A stretch of DNA of 64,000 nt from Pseudomonas sp. SID14000 (GTDB lineage Bacteria > Pseudomonadota > Gammaproteobacteria > Pseudomonadales > Pseudomonadaceae): positions 248,001-312,000 of the forward strand of contig NZ_NFZQ01000004.1 in assembly GCF_002165135.1 (NCBI RefSeq). Direction: 5' to 3'. Each line of letters opens with the position of its first letter. The stretch's first letter is position 1. Below the pieces are notes generated by a model that was not told the origin of the DNA, ran no database searches, and saw only the letters and a program-made list of their open reading frames with translations. A program made the translations under genes and the position numbers. Below, piece by piece: positions 8,917-17,607 of the stretch.

Positions 8917-8929
8917 GGGGGCTGCGAGC

Positions 8930-9436
8930 ATGGACGAAGAGGAGCTGGTTTCAAGGCACCATCCCGTCGAGGAAGACATGCGGATGCAGCAGCGGGTGTG
9001 GCGTTTCGAACGGGTCGGATGGTATGCCCTGGTGCTGATCGTGCTGCTGGCCCTGGCCGGGTTGTTCGGCAACGGCCCGCTCAGTGACGCACAGGTCTCG
9101 AGTGAAGACGGCCGGGTGCAGGTGGACTATCAGCGCCTCAGCCGCAGCGGCACCACCGACAACCTGCGCATCACGGTTCGCGGTATCGCAGGGGAGCCGG
9201 TGACGTTGTTGCTCGGCGGCACCCTGCTGCGCGAAGCCAGCATCGAAACGCTGCAACCAGAGCCGCAAGCATCGCGTTCCCATGGCCAGTCGCTCCTGCT
9301 CCAGCTGGGTACCAGCAAAGAGGGGATCGCCACCCTTTATCTGACCCTGCGCAGCGAATACGTCGGCACACTCGAAGGTGTTGTCAGGGCTGGTCCGAGC
9401 AGCACAGTGCATTTCTCGACCTTTCTTTACCCCTAG
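8930..9436 (+). CDS. Membrane-anchored protein of unknown function
   Basis: The protein has 168 residues. The first 30 are cytoplasmic and charged (MDEEELVSRHHPVEED), one transmembrane helix follows (WYALVLIVLLALAGLF, about 35-50), and the rest is a periplasmic, probably beta-rich domain with no motif I recognise. The ATG at 8930 follows the pncC stop closely. The next gene (DUF421) starts 9 bp after it, so the three are probably one operon. Confidence 0.65.
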   Translation: MDEEELVSRHHPVEEDMRMQQRVWRFERVGWYALVLIVLLALAGLFGNGPLSDAQVSSEDGRVQVDYQRLSRSGTTDNLRITVRGIAGEPVTLLLGGTLLREASIETLQPEPQASRSHGQSLLLQLGTSKEGIATLYLTLRSEYVGTLEGVVRAGPSSTVHFSTFLYP

Positions 9437-9445
9437 GAGTGCGAC

Positions 9446-9889
9446 ATGGACTCCATTCTCCGTGCAGCAGGCATGTATATCGCGCTGATGCTGCTGTTTC
9501 GCGTGGCTGGCAGGCGCTCGCTGGCCGACCTGACCACCTTCGACTTCGTCTTGCTGCTGATCATTGGTGAAGCGACCCAGCAGGCCTTGCTGGGCGAGGA
9601 CTTCTCATTCACCAACGCCATGCTGGTGATCGCTACGCTGATCGTTCTGGATGTCGGCCTGTCACTGGCCAAGCTCAACTCCAGGCGCCTGGCCCGGCTG
9701 GTCGATGGCCACGCGACACTGGTCGTGGATCAGGGGCGCTTTCTCCACCACCGAATGCGGCGGGCACGGCTGACCGAAGACGACATCCTCGAATCAGCTC
9801 GGGACAGCCAGGGCATTGAAAGCGTCGGGCAGATCAAGTTCGCCATTGTCGAGCGCAACGGCAAGATCTCGATCATCCCGCAGGAGTGA
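9446..9889 (+). CDS. DUF421 (YetF/YrbG-like) membrane protein
   Basis: This 147-residue protein has three N-terminal transmembrane helices and a cytoplasmic C-terminal domain. DUF421 signatures are GRRSLADLTTFDFVLLLIIG near residue 22 and the C-terminal QGRFLHHRMRRARLTEDDIL. Family members such as YetF are tied to envelope or spore stress, but their activity is not known. GGAG lies 6 bp before the ATG. Confidence 0.85.
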   Translation: MDSILRAAGMYIALMLLFRVAGRRSLADLTTFDFVLLLIIGEATQQALLGEDFSFTNAMLVIATLIVLDVGLSLAKLNSRRLARLVDGHATLVVDQGRFLHHRMRRARLTEDDILESARDSQGIESVGQIKFAIVERNGKISIIPQE

Positions 9890-10012
9890 CCCTACCTGCC
9901 GGGTGCAAGGCAGCTGCGGCCCGGTACGTTGATCATCCGCTTTGAACCTTGTCGCACGCACCTTACTCCATCGAAGGCAATCGTGATTTTTGCAACCCTG
10001 AAGAGGTGTTTC

Positions 10013-10477
10013 ATGAACGCTATCGAACTGCTGATCCAGGATCATGAGCTGGTGAAAAAGCTGCTGGAGGAACTCTCCACTACCACTGAGCGCGCGGTGA
10101 AGAAGCGCGCCGAGTTGCTCGAACGCATCAAGCAGGAAGTGACCATCCACACCGCGCTGGAAGAAGAAATCCTGTACCCCGCCATCAAGCAGGCTGGCGG
10201 CAAGGAAGAGGCGAAGATGTATTACGAAGCCAAGGAGGAACATCGCGCCGTCGACTCGCTGGTGCTGCCGGACCTGCTGCAAACCGAGACCGGTACCGTC
10301 GAGTTCGCCGGGCGAGTCAAGGTCATGAAGGAGCTGCTGGAACACCATATCGAGGAAGAAGAAAGCGAGCTGTTCCCGACCGCCCGCAAGCTACTGGGCA
10401 AACAGGAACTGGACAAGCTCGGACAGGCCATGGAGGCGCAGAAAAAGCTGCTCAAGGGCGAACAGCGTGCCGCGTGA
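10013..10477 (+). CDS. Hemerythrin-like domain protein
   Basis: The 154-residue all-helical protein has the hemerythrin HHE cation-binding pattern: QDHELVKKLL, IHTALEEEILYPA, EEHRAVDSL and HHIEEEESELFP supply His and Glu ligands for a di-iron site. It probably binds oxygen, NO or iron in the cytoplasm. The chosen start has AGAGG upstream; an 84-base longer frame lacks a ribosome site. It overlaps the next gene by 4 bp. Confidence 0.85.
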   Translation: MNAIELLIQDHELVKKLLEELSTTTERAVKKRAELLERIKQEVTIHTALEEEILYPAIKQAGGKEEAKMYYEAKEEHRAVDSLVLPDLLQTETGTVEFAGRVKVMKELLEHHIEEEESELFPTARKLLGKQELDKLGQAMEAQKKLLKGEQRAA

Positions 10478-10764
10478 TGGAGGACTGGATCGACTTGCTT
10501 GACTGGCCGGCCATGGCTCTGACGGTGCTTGCCGCCTGGTGCATCGGTTCGCGGCGCCCTGGCCGGCGCAAGCTGGGTTTCTGCTGCTTCATTGCCAGCA
10601 ATGTGCTGTGGGCCATCTGGGGGTGGCAGGCGCAAGCCTGGGCGCTGATCCTCCTGCAGGGCTGCCTGTGCGCCATGAACCTGCGCGGGTGGAAGAAAAA
10701 CACGGCCATGGAACACCCACGGCCAGCCAATCCCTACGGAAGGAGGCAAGCGTCTCATGAGTGA
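10474..10764 (+). CDS. Small inner-membrane protein
   Basis: A 96-residue protein with two to three hydrophobic segments (about 10-24, 33-48, 50-66) and a basic tail. It overlaps the hemerythrin gene at its start by 4 bp and the mechanosensitive-channel gene at its end by 8 bp, so it is part of the same operon. I do not recognise the family with certainty. Confidence 0.7.
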   Translation: MMEDWIDLLDWPAMALTVLAAWCIGSRRPGRRKLGFCCFIASNVLWAIWGWQAQAWALILLQGCLCAMNLRGWKKNTAMEHPRPANPYGRRQASHE

Positions 10765-11866
10765 TCGCATCATCGCCTTGTTCACCGATACCACCCTGTT
10801 CGGAATATCCGTGCTCAACCTGTTGCTGGCATTGACGGTAGCCTTGCTGACCTTCCTCGTGGCGCGGGGGGCCATCAGCTTCGTGCAGCGGCGGGTCAGA
10901 CGCTGGTCCGAACGTGACGGCGGGCTAAGCCAGGTGCTGACCAAAGTACTCGCCGGGACCAGCAATTTTCTGCTGTTTCTCGCCTCGCTGCTGGTGGGCC
11001 TGAGCATGCTCGACCTGCCCGAGCGCTGGCTGAGCCGGGTCGGTAGCCTGTGGTTCGTGGTCGCGGCATTGCAGATCGGGCTATGGGCAAACCGCGCCAT
11101 CGGCCTGGGCCTGAGTCGCTACTTCGCCCGGCACCGCACCGACGGGTTGAACCCGGGCAGTGCGCTGGCCACCCTGTCGGCATGGGGTGCGCGGGTGCTG
11201 CTCTGGTCAGTGGTGCTGCTGGCGATGCTCTCCAACCTGGGCGTGAACATCACCGCCTTCGTCGCCAGCCTGGGGGTCGGCGGTATCGCTGTTGCACTGG
11301 CCGTGCAGAACATCCTCGGCGACCTGTTCGCCTCGTTGTCCATCGCCGTGGACAAGCCGTTCGAAGTGGGCGACTTCATCGTCATCGGCCCGCTGGCCGG
11401 CACGGTGGAACACGTGGGCCTGAAGACCACACGCATCCGCAGTCTGGGCGGCGAGCAGATCGTCATGGCCAACGCCAGCATGATCAGCAGCACCATCCAG
11501 AACTACAAACGCCTGCAGGAACGACGGATCGTGTTCGAGTTCGGCCTGTCCTACGACACGCCAACCGAAGCCGTGAAAAAGGCGCCCGCCATTGTCGAGG
11601 ACGCGATCAAGGCGCAGCAGCAGGTGCGCTTCGACCGTGCCCACCTGCGCGGTTTCGGCAAAGAGGCGCTGGAATTCGAGTGCGTCTATATCGTCCAGGA
11701 CCCCGGATACAACCTGTACATGGACATCCAGCAAGCGATCAATTTCCACCTGCTCGAACGCTTCTCGAAGATCGGTGCCAAGTTCGCCGTACCGGTACGC
11801 GCGATCAAGGTCACGGCGTTGCCAGAAGAATCAAGGCGTGGACCTCAAACCATTCAGGTGGGATGA
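10757..11866 (+). CDS. Small-conductance mechanosensitive channel (MscS family)
   Basis: The protein has 369 residues. Four or five transmembrane helices end in the pore-lining TM3 (ASLGVGGIAVALAVQNILGD), rich in Gly and Ala as in MscS. The beta domain (FEVGDFIVIGPLAGTVEHVGLKTT) and a C-terminal vestibule follow. It opens under membrane tension to release osmolytes during hypo-osmotic shock. AAGGAGG lies upstream of its ATG. It is the last gene of the run from the hemerythrin gene. Confidence 0.92.
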   Translation: MSDRIIALFTDTTLFGISVLNLLLALTVALLTFLVARGAISFVQRRVRRWSERDGGLSQVLTKVLAGTSNFLLFLASLLVGLSMLDLPERWLSRVGSLWFVVAALQIGLWANRAIGLGLSRYFARHRTDGLNPGSALATLSAWGARVLLWSVVLLAMLSNLGVNITAFVASLGVGGIAVALAVQNILGDLFASLSIAVDKPFEVGDFIVIGPLAGTVEHVGLKTTRIRSLGGEQIVMANASMISSTIQNYKRLQERRIVFEFGLSYDTPTEAVKKAPAIVEDAIKAQQQVRFDRAHLRGFGKEALEFECVYIVQDPGYNLYMDIQQAINFHLLERFSKIGAKFAVPVRAIKVTALPEESRRGPQTIQVG

Positions 11867-11971
11867 CTCATCCCCTTGCATACGCGCTTCACGCATTTCG
11901 TCGATCCCACGGCACGGCCACGGACGCTGCTGGCCAAACAGTAGGTGACCAACCAGCAAAGGAGTATCACC

Positions 11972-12292
11972 GTGAAGATCATGAAGCCTCATGCGCTGCT
12001 GCTGGCGCTGTGCCTGGGTGCCAGCGCGCCTGTCGCCCTGGCGGCCACTGACATCAACGATCAGCGGGCGCCCAGCACGCAGACGCAGGACGGCCAACCT
12101 ATGAATGGCCAGGGCGGCGCGACCGGCTCCGGAACACCGGGAGACGCCATGGGTACGGGGTCTGGCGGAACCGATCGCAATGATACCGACAAGACCGGAG
12201 GCGATGGCACCACCAACGGATCTGGTAGCAGCACCGGCAGCGGGACCGGGGGCTCCGGCGGCTCGGGCTCAGGCAACGGTTCCGGTAGTTGA
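11972..12292 (+). CDS. Secreted Gly/Ser/Thr-rich low-complexity protein
   Basis: The 106-residue product has a signal peptide (MKPHALLLALCLGASAPVALAA), and the rest is low-complexity Gly, Ser, Thr and Asp (GSGSSTGSGTGGSGGSG). AAGGAG stands 8 bp before a GTG at 11972 and 17 bp before an in-frame ATG at 11981, so GTG is preferred. There is no domain, and function is unknown. Similar small proteins occur next to stress-response genes in pseudomonads. Confidence 0.65.
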   Translation: MKIMKPHALLLALCLGASAPVALAATDINDQRAPSTQTQDGQPMNGQGGATGSGTPGDAMGTGSGGTDRNDTDKTGGDGTTNGSGSSTGSGTGGSGGSGSGNGSGS

Positions 12293-12366
12293 AAGCTGTC
12301 GCCCGCCTGAATGAACGTCAACGAGGGCCCGCGCAACAGCACGGGCTCACTCCCGCTCGAACAGCG

Positions 12367-13164
12367 CTAAGTCCGCCGACGCCGCGCGCTCAGCTCGATC
12401 CAGACAGGTGCGTGATCGCTGGCCTTGGCTTCGTTTCGCACCCACGCATCGACACCCGCCCGTTTGAGGTAAGGCCCGGCGTCGGGGTTGAGCAGCAGGT
12501 GGTCGATGCGTAACCCGGCGTTGCGTGCCCAGTGGTTACGGAAATAATCCCAGAAGGTGTAGATGCGTTCGTCCGGATACAGATGACGAATGGCATCGAC
12601 CCAGCCCTGCTGCAGCAGTTTCTGATAGCACTGGCGTGACTCGGGCTGCAGCAGTGCATCCTTCAACCAGGAGCGTGTGTCATAGATATCCATATCGGTA
12701 GGCACGACATTGAAATCGCCTGCCAGCACCGTGGGATGGCCACTGCCATATAACGCTTTCGCATGCTCGATCAGGCTCTCGAACCAACGGAGTTTGTAGT
12801 CGAATTTCGGCCCGGGTTGCGGGTTGCCGTTCGGCAGATACAGGCATGCCACCAGCACACCCTGCACCGCAGCTTCCAGGTAGCGGCTCTGGTTGTCGCC
12901 CTCCATGCCTGGCAGGCCACGGCGTACTTCCAGTGGTTCGCTGCCTCGGGCCAGAATGGCCACGCCGTTCCACGAAGGCTGCCCTTGGTAGAGGCTGCCG
13001 TACCCCGCCGCTTCCAGCGCCTGGTGAGGAAACTGCTGATCCGTCGCCTTGAGCTCCTGCAGGCAGGCAATGTCTGGCCTTTCCCGCTCCAGCCAGGCCA
13101 GCAGCGCCGGTAGTCGGCTGCGAATGCCGTTGATGTTGAACGTGGCAATCTTCAGCGTTTTCAT
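12367..13164 (-). CDS. xthA: Exodeoxyribonuclease III (XthA type)
   Basis: This 265-residue endonuclease/exonuclease/phosphatase-fold protein is an AP endonuclease and 3'-5' exonuclease of base-excision repair. Visible motifs are TFNINGIRSR, CLQELKATD with the metal-binding Glu, the AGDFNVVP Asp/Asn pair, and the terminal SDHAPVW histidine. It shares a 4-bp overlap with the upstream 80-residue gene. A second XthA paralog is usual in this genus. Confidence 0.93.
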   Translation of the reverse strand: MKTLKIATFNINGIRSRLPALLAWLERERPDIACLQELKATDQQFPHQALEAAGYGSLYQGQPSWNGVAILARGSEPLEVRRGLPGMEGDNQSRYLEAAVQGVLVACLYLPNGNPQPGPKFDYKLRWFESLIEHAKALYGSGHPTVLAGDFNVVPTDMDIYDTRSWLKDALLQPESRQCYQKLLQQGWVDAIRHLYPDERIYTFWDYFRNHWARNAGLRIDHLLLNPDAGPYLKRAGVDAWVRNEAKASDHAPVWIELSARRRRT

Positions 13165-13403
13165 GCGTCGGGGTCGCTCACATGGGCCTGCACGGCATCT
13201 TCCAGGGCGCGCACATGGGCATCATCGGCCAATGCCTTGAGCGCCAGCCAGTCGTCCCAGTCGATGGCGCCATCGTCGCGCAGGGCCTCGGCGGTGCGAA
13301 GCAGTTCATGGTGGTAGGCATCCGGTGACTCACGGCGGTAACTGATGTCGTCGTACTGAGCGTACCAGGCCTCGAGCTCGGGGATGCTGCGTTCAATGCT
13401 CAT
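13161..13403 (-). CDS. Small acidic conserved protein upstream of xthA
   Basis: An 80-residue, soluble, strongly acidic helical protein (MSIERSIPELEAWYAQYDD). No domain was recognised. Its stop overlaps the xthA start (ATGA), so the two are translationally coupled and the product may act with the nuclease. Confidence 0.7.
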   Translation of the reverse strand: MSIERSIPELEAWYAQYDDISYRRESPDAYHHELLRTAEALRDDGAIDWDDWLALKALADDAHVRALEDAVQAHVSDPDA

Positions 13404-13737
13404 GACGAAGCCCTCACGGTGTCCTTTGCATTAAGAGCCCCATCACGCAGCGGCGTTCAAATTCAACGCCACGGGCCAGTCTTGTATGGCCATTGTTGAA
13501 TTACTGAAATTTCTCGACTGCCTGTTCCGGCCCTTTCGCGGGCACGCCCGCTCCCACAGGCCTTGTGCAAGTTCTGCATACCGTGAAGATACCAGGTAGG
13601 CTGCTCTGTGGCGCAGAGAAACAAAATCGCTCGTTTGGCGCAGCCTTTGTAGGAGCCGCCAAGGCGCTGCGCATGAACAAGCTCGCCGCGAACCAGGTTT
13701 CCCGGTTCGCGGCGTCATTGAAGCATTACTCAAGCAT
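13404..13737. other. 334-bp stretch without gene; degenerate REPs
   Basis: A REP half (CCCTTTCGCGGGCACGC then CGCTCCCACAGG) lies at 13530-13560. A more diverged palindromic segment (TGTAGGAGCCGCC and paired TTCGCGGCG) lies at about 13648-13715. No coding signal was found. Confidence 0.6.
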
Positions 13738-14397
13738 TCAGGTAGGAATGCCTGCCAGTCGCCAGACAGGCGCTTGAACCGGTTCGGCCTGGCTACGGTT
13801 GCGCGCCCACTGGGTCAGGGCAGCCATCAGGGCAAAGCCGAGCACGATCATCACCGGATAGGCCAGCAGCAACTCGGTCAGCGAGTATTTCCAGGCCAGT
13901 GGCCGGCCGACGCCCAGCATCGCCGCATACAGCCAGGACACACCCGACAGTGCACCGGAGAACAGTGCGAACATCCGCACGCCAAAATTCAGGTCGAGCA
14001 AGTTGCCCGCTTTGAGCAAGGCAGGCAATACATAACGATGCAACAACATACCATTGAAGGTCAGCAACATGACAATAATGACCTTCGCTTGAAGTTTTGG
14101 ATTGGCAAAATAGTTCATACCTTTATCAAGGTAGTCAATTCCAATCACTGCGGCGCCCGTGAGCCACAGGAATATCAGGGCATTGGCCACGGACTTCTGC
14201 AAGCGCGTCATATGCTGACTGTCATGCCCGGCCCCTTTATGACCTTTCAATAAGTTCCTGACCATCTCGGCGTCACTGGCGAATACCAGGCCGATGGCAA
14301 TGCAACAGGCCAGCAAATGAACGTAAATCACCGACAACCGCACCAGCTCCATGGATTCTTTCTGCCCGAACAGGCTAATAATTGTATTAATCTCCAC
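13738..14397 (-). CDS. Multi-pass inner-membrane protein of unknown function
   Basis: This 219-residue protein has about six hydrophobic segments. The first carries VYVHLLACCIAIGLV, with histidine and paired cysteines in the membrane, and a later histidine is in NGMLLHRYVLPALL. The layout recalls small heme- or copper-linked membrane proteins, but no signature could be assigned. The upstream region is AT-rich and unlike its surroundings. Confidence 0.65.
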   Translation of the reverse strand: MEINTIISLFGQKESMELVRLSVIYVHLLACCIAIGLVFASDAEMVRNLLKGHKGAGHDSQHMTRLQKSVANALIFLWLTGAAVIGIDYLDKGMNYFANPKLQAKVIIVMLLTFNGMLLHRYVLPALLKAGNLLDLNFGVRMFALFSGALSGVSWLYAAMLGVGRPLAWKYSLTELLLAYPVMIVLGFALMAALTQWARNRSQAEPVQAPVWRLAGIPT

Positions 14398-14527
14398 GAC
14401 GTTTTCTCCACGTAATGCGTTAGCGCTAGATGACCTTGCAATAGGCGTGCGAACGCTTTAATCGCAGCGGCAAGACCAAATTCAAATCGTTAATTGAAAC
14501 AGCAGATCGTTATTCGTTATTCGTTAT

Positions 14528-14728
14528 TCAATGCACACGGTGACTCACCCGAAGAGCCTCGGTTGGGCATGGCACTTCTCCATTTATCCAGGAAAATAAA
14601 AGCCCCATGAGCATCCCTGCGATGCCGATGAGGTTGAACGTCCATAAGTTCTGGGGAAAGGCGCGAGGTGCAATCACATTGAATGCACCTGCTGGCAAAT
14701 AGGAGTCAGCGTCGCCCAAATCGTTCAT
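14528..14728 (-). CDS. Possible 66-residue membrane-spanning protein
   Basis: A short frame beginning MNDLGDADSYLPAG with one hydrophobic helix (LIGIAGMLMGLLFSW, about residues 33-47). The ribosome site is weak. Its start lies about 40 bp from a palindromic operator, which gives some support. It could equally be a fragment of a lost transporter gene. Confidence 0.35.
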   Translation of the reverse strand: MNDLGDADSYLPAGAFNVIAPRAFPQNLWTFNLIGIAGMLMGLLFSWINGEVPCPTEALRVSHRVH

Positions 14729-14765
14729 TTCTCAAGCAAAACGACCGACAGGCGGTACACTTAGT

Positions 14766-14796
14766 CAACTTAGTTAGTTTGCTAAGTTGTTATAAT
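14766..14796. promoter_or_regulatory. Perfect inverted repeat overlapping a -10 box
   Basis: The arms CAACTTAG (14766-14773) and CTAAGTTG (14782-14789) form a perfect 8-bp inverted repeat with an 8-bp spacer, and TATAAT follows at 14791-14796. The size and placement suit a MarR- or TetR-type repressor site. No regulator gene is adjacent. Confidence 0.55.
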
Positions 14797-15031
14797 TTGA
14801 CCGATTGGAAAGTTTTCACGGCAACTGGATCCAAACTTCACAAGCGGCTTTGAATGCTCTACTCCGCTGTTTCGCAGTTCTCGTTTTGCGGCTGGCCGTG
14901 TCTGAAGTGCCATCAGTCAGGCCAAAACAGCCCCATTCCGATCGCCAGGCGCAGCCAACGACCCGTCTGTCGCCTTCAGCCTGCCAGCACCCGCAACTCG
15001 CCCTGGGTGCTGCCAGGCAGCACAGATGCCG

Positions 15032-16366
15032 TCAATGAGTGCCCAACGCCGCTGACGCCAGGTGCCCCGGCGCCTCCTCATCGATCTGCGCCAGGCTCAA
15101 GCGCGATGTCTCGCGCAACATCAGCGAGCACACCGCGACCAGTGCCAGTGCCCCCGCGCCATACAGCGCCACGCCCAGCGGGTCATGGTCGGTGAAAATC
15201 AGGATTGCCGTAGCAACGCTCGAGGCGGTACCGCCACCCAGCGCGGCGCCGACCTGATAGCTGGCCGAGATGCCCGAATAGCGCATGCTGCGCGGGAACT
15301 GCTCGCCGAGGAAGGCCGGGATGGGCCCTTGGGTCGCGCCCATCAGCAGGCCGGTCAGGCTGTAGGCGCACAAGGCGATGGCGAAGCTCTTAATGCCCAC
15401 CAGGGAAAAGAACACGAACAGCCCCAGGGCCATGGCCACTGCGCCGAAGCTCATCACCGTGCGCCGCCCCAGGCGGTCCGACAGGTAGCCGAACAATGGT
15501 GCCGACAGCACGATGGCGACCGACAGCGCCAGGTCGAACATCAACGCCTCGGTACTGCCGAAGCCCACCTGCGTGGCGTAAGTCAGGAAGAAGGTGCTGC
15601 CGATATAGGCGATGGTGCAGTAACCGAAAGCGATCCCGGTGCACAACAACAGCTGCCGCGGACGCTGGCGCAGGGCCTCGGCCAACGGCGCACGCACGGG
15701 CTTGGTCAGTGGCGCAGTGGCCGCTGCCGGCGCCTTCAGGCGCGCGTACAGGCCGATCAGCACCAAGGTACCACCCAGCCAGAACGGGATGCGCCAGGCG
15801 AAATCGACCAGGTTGTCGTCGAAGGCCGCGCTGACGATGGCGAACACTCCAGCACCGAGGATGCCCCCCACGCCGATCCCCATGCTGGTGAAGCTACCCC
15901 ACAACCCGCGCCGCCCCGCTGGCGCAGACTCGATGCCGAACAGCGCGGCGCCCCCCCACTCTCCACCTGCCGCAAAACCCTGGACCAGGCGCAGCAGCAC
16001 CAGCAGGATCGGCGCGACCACGCCGACGCTGGCATGGCCGGGCAGGCAGCCGATGAGGAAGGTACTCATGCCCATCAGCAGCAAGGTCGCGACCAGTACC
16101 TTCTGCCGGCCGATGCGGTCACCGAAGTGGCCGAACACCAGCCCTCCCAACGGTCGGGCAAGAAAGCCCGCACCGAAGGCGCTGAAGGCCACCAGCGTGG
16201 CGGTCAGGTGGTCCATGTGCGGGAAGAACACCTGGGGAAACACCAGTGCAGCGGCAGTGCCGTAGATGATGAAGTCATAGAATTCCAGCGCCGTCCCCAG
16301 GCCGGAGACGCAGAAGGTTCGCAAGGCGGAGCGGGATGACGCAGGGTGGGAATGGTGCGCATGCAT
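15032..16366 (-). CDS. MFS transporter, metabolite:H+ symporter (MHS) family
   Basis: This 444-residue protein has 12 predicted transmembrane helices. MHS-family marks are the start FCVSGLGTALEFYDFIIYG, the loop 2-3 motif GHFGDRIGRQKVL, and GFAAGGEWGGAALFG in helix 5. It imports carboxylates or betaine-like solutes with protons. It lies downstream of a C45-type hydrolase gene on the same strand, so it may import that enzyme's substrate or act on its product. Confidence 0.9.
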   Translation of the reverse strand: MHAHHSHPASSRSALRTFCVSGLGTALEFYDFIIYGTAAALVFPQVFFPHMDHLTATLVAFSAFGAGFLARPLGGLVFGHFGDRIGRQKVLVATLLLMGMSTFLIGCLPGHASVGVVAPILLVLLRLVQGFAAGGEWGGAALFGIESAPAGRRGLWGSFTSMGIGVGGILGAGVFAIVSAAFDDNLVDFAWRIPFWLGGTLVLIGLYARLKAPAAATAPLTKPVRAPLAEALRQRPRQLLLCTGIAFGYCTIAYIGSTFFLTYATQVGFGSTEALMFDLALSVAIVLSAPLFGYLSDRLGRRTVMSFGAVAMALGLFVFFSLVGIKSFAIALCAYSLTGLLMGATQGPIPAFLGEQFPRSMRYSGISASYQVGAALGGGTASSVATAILIFTDHDPLGVALYGAGALALVAVCSLMLRETSRLSLAQIDEEAPGHLASAALGTH

Positions 16367-16419
16367 TGTTGTTGTTCTCGTTCGGCGGTGCCGCCTTGGG
16401 CTGGCGGCACCGGGTTGGC

Positions 16420-17490
16420 TCAGAAAGTGTCGAAGCCGGCCTTGGCCAGGTGCACAGGCGTACCGGCTACGTACTGCAGGGCACAGCGTACGGTGTCGAT
16501 GCCGACGCTGAGCAAGGTTTCCCAGCGCTCGGTATCGGGCATGGCCATGTCCGGGTGGAAGCAGATCGGCGCACTGTCACCCTCGGCGCCGCACATGGCC
16601 TCGGCCCGGGCACGCAGGTCAGCGCTGGCCATCTGGCCGACCACCTGCTCAAGGTGGCCCAGGCGGTATTGGGTATCGGCACGGTCGGCGACCTGCTCGC
16701 CCAGGCTCAGTTGTGGGTCGAGGAAGTGGTTGGTGTGCAGCAGCCAGCCGTCTTCTCGTGGCAGCACCAGGGCAGTGCGCACGGGGCTCAGTTCGATGCT
16801 GGCTGCGCGCGGGCTGCTGTCCTGCCGGGAGAACACTGTCAGCACGGTAGAGGCACTGACCTGTGCAGACCGGGCAAGCTCGATGGCCTCCTCGACACTG
16901 CTGGCCTCCTCCAGCAGACGCCGGGCGATGGCGTGCACCGGCACACCACCACGGTCGTTGTCACTGGCATGGTGGAGAATATTGAAGTGCAGGCCGAGGC
17001 CCGCGCTGTTCACACCAAGCTTGGCGAGCATGCCGAACTCGCAGAACAGCTTGACGTTCATGCCGCGCTCGGTGTGCAGCGCCAGCATCAGACCATGGGG
17101 GCACAGGCTGTCATGCCAGTCCCAGGTCTGCAGGGTCTGCGGCGCACGCGCGCCACGGGGTGCATGCACGGTGGTGGAGCATTCACTGTGGCGGGTGCGG
17201 GCCGCCAGCACTTCGGTGCGCGCGTTCAGGCTCGCCAGTTGCCACAGCGGCAGGTCGGCACCGCGGGCCATGCCGACCACTTCAGCGGCCAGGCCCGGGC
17301 TCCAGGTTTCCAGGGCAGCCAGGCTGTTTTCGCCGATGCGTTGCGCCTCGCTCAAGGGCACGCCAACCCGTGGAAAAAAGCCCAGGTACAGTGCAGTGGT
17401 GGTACGGATCTGTTCGGCGAAGCGCGCGCCAATCTGGTGGCCGCGCTCGAGAGGGTGGTGGATGTCGCTGACATGGGTGTGGATCTTCAA
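16420..17490 (-). CDS. C45/AAT-type Ntn hydrolase (acyltransferase-like)
   Basis: The protein resembles the acyl-CoA:6-aminopenicillanate acyltransferase family (peptidase C45). NARTEVL precedes ECSTTV, whose Cys (after maturation) would be the N-terminal nucleophile, and WDWHDSL follows. I prefer a TTG start at 17490 (356 residues) with AGGAG 9 bp upstream; a reading from 17529 adds 13 residues without a ribosome site. Family members hydrolyse or transfer acyl groups on amides after autocleavage. The substrate is unknown. It is 53 bp from the MHS transporter gene. Confidence 0.8.
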   Translation of the reverse strand: MKIHTHVSDIHHPLERGHQIGARFAEQIRTTTALYLGFFPRVGVPLSEAQRIGENSLAALETWSPGLAAEVVGMARGADLPLWQLASLNARTEVLAARTRHSECSTTVHAPRGARAPQTLQTWDWHDSLCPHGLMLALHTERGMNVKLFCEFGMLAKLGVNSAGLGLHFNILHHASDNDRGGVPVHAIARRLLEEASSVEEAIELARSAQVSASTVLTVFSRQDSSPRAASIELSPVRTALVLPREDGWLLHTNHFLDPQLSLGEQVADRADTQYRLGHLEQVVGQMASADLRARAEAMCGAEGDSAPICFHPDMAMPDTERWETLLSVGIDTVRCALQYVAGTPVHLAKAGFDTF

Positions 17491-17607
17491 GGCGGGGGAC
17501 TCCTGGTACAGGCCGGGGTGGTCAGGCAAGCACCGCTAGCCTAACGAGGCGCCCCCCGATCGATCATCGCCACAACCCGCACAACTTTTGTGCCCCGATG
17601 GAAAAAC

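Larger units (their letters stand above)
14398..15031. other. AT-rich, gene-poor patch
   Basis: Its base composition is clearly more AT-rich than the flanks. It includes a 7-bp tandem repeat (GTTATTC, three copies near 14509-14530), one doubtful small leftward gene (14528-14728) and a palindromic operator (14766-14789). From about 14800 to 15031 rightward frames are open but have no ribosome site or domain. It looks like the decayed remains of a regulated locus. Confidence 0.5.

Noticed and set aside
14805..15038. Rightward 77-codon frame just after the orphan operator
   Set aside because: Its start is only 9 bp past the -10 box, it lacks a ribosome site and ends inside the convergent MFS gene.
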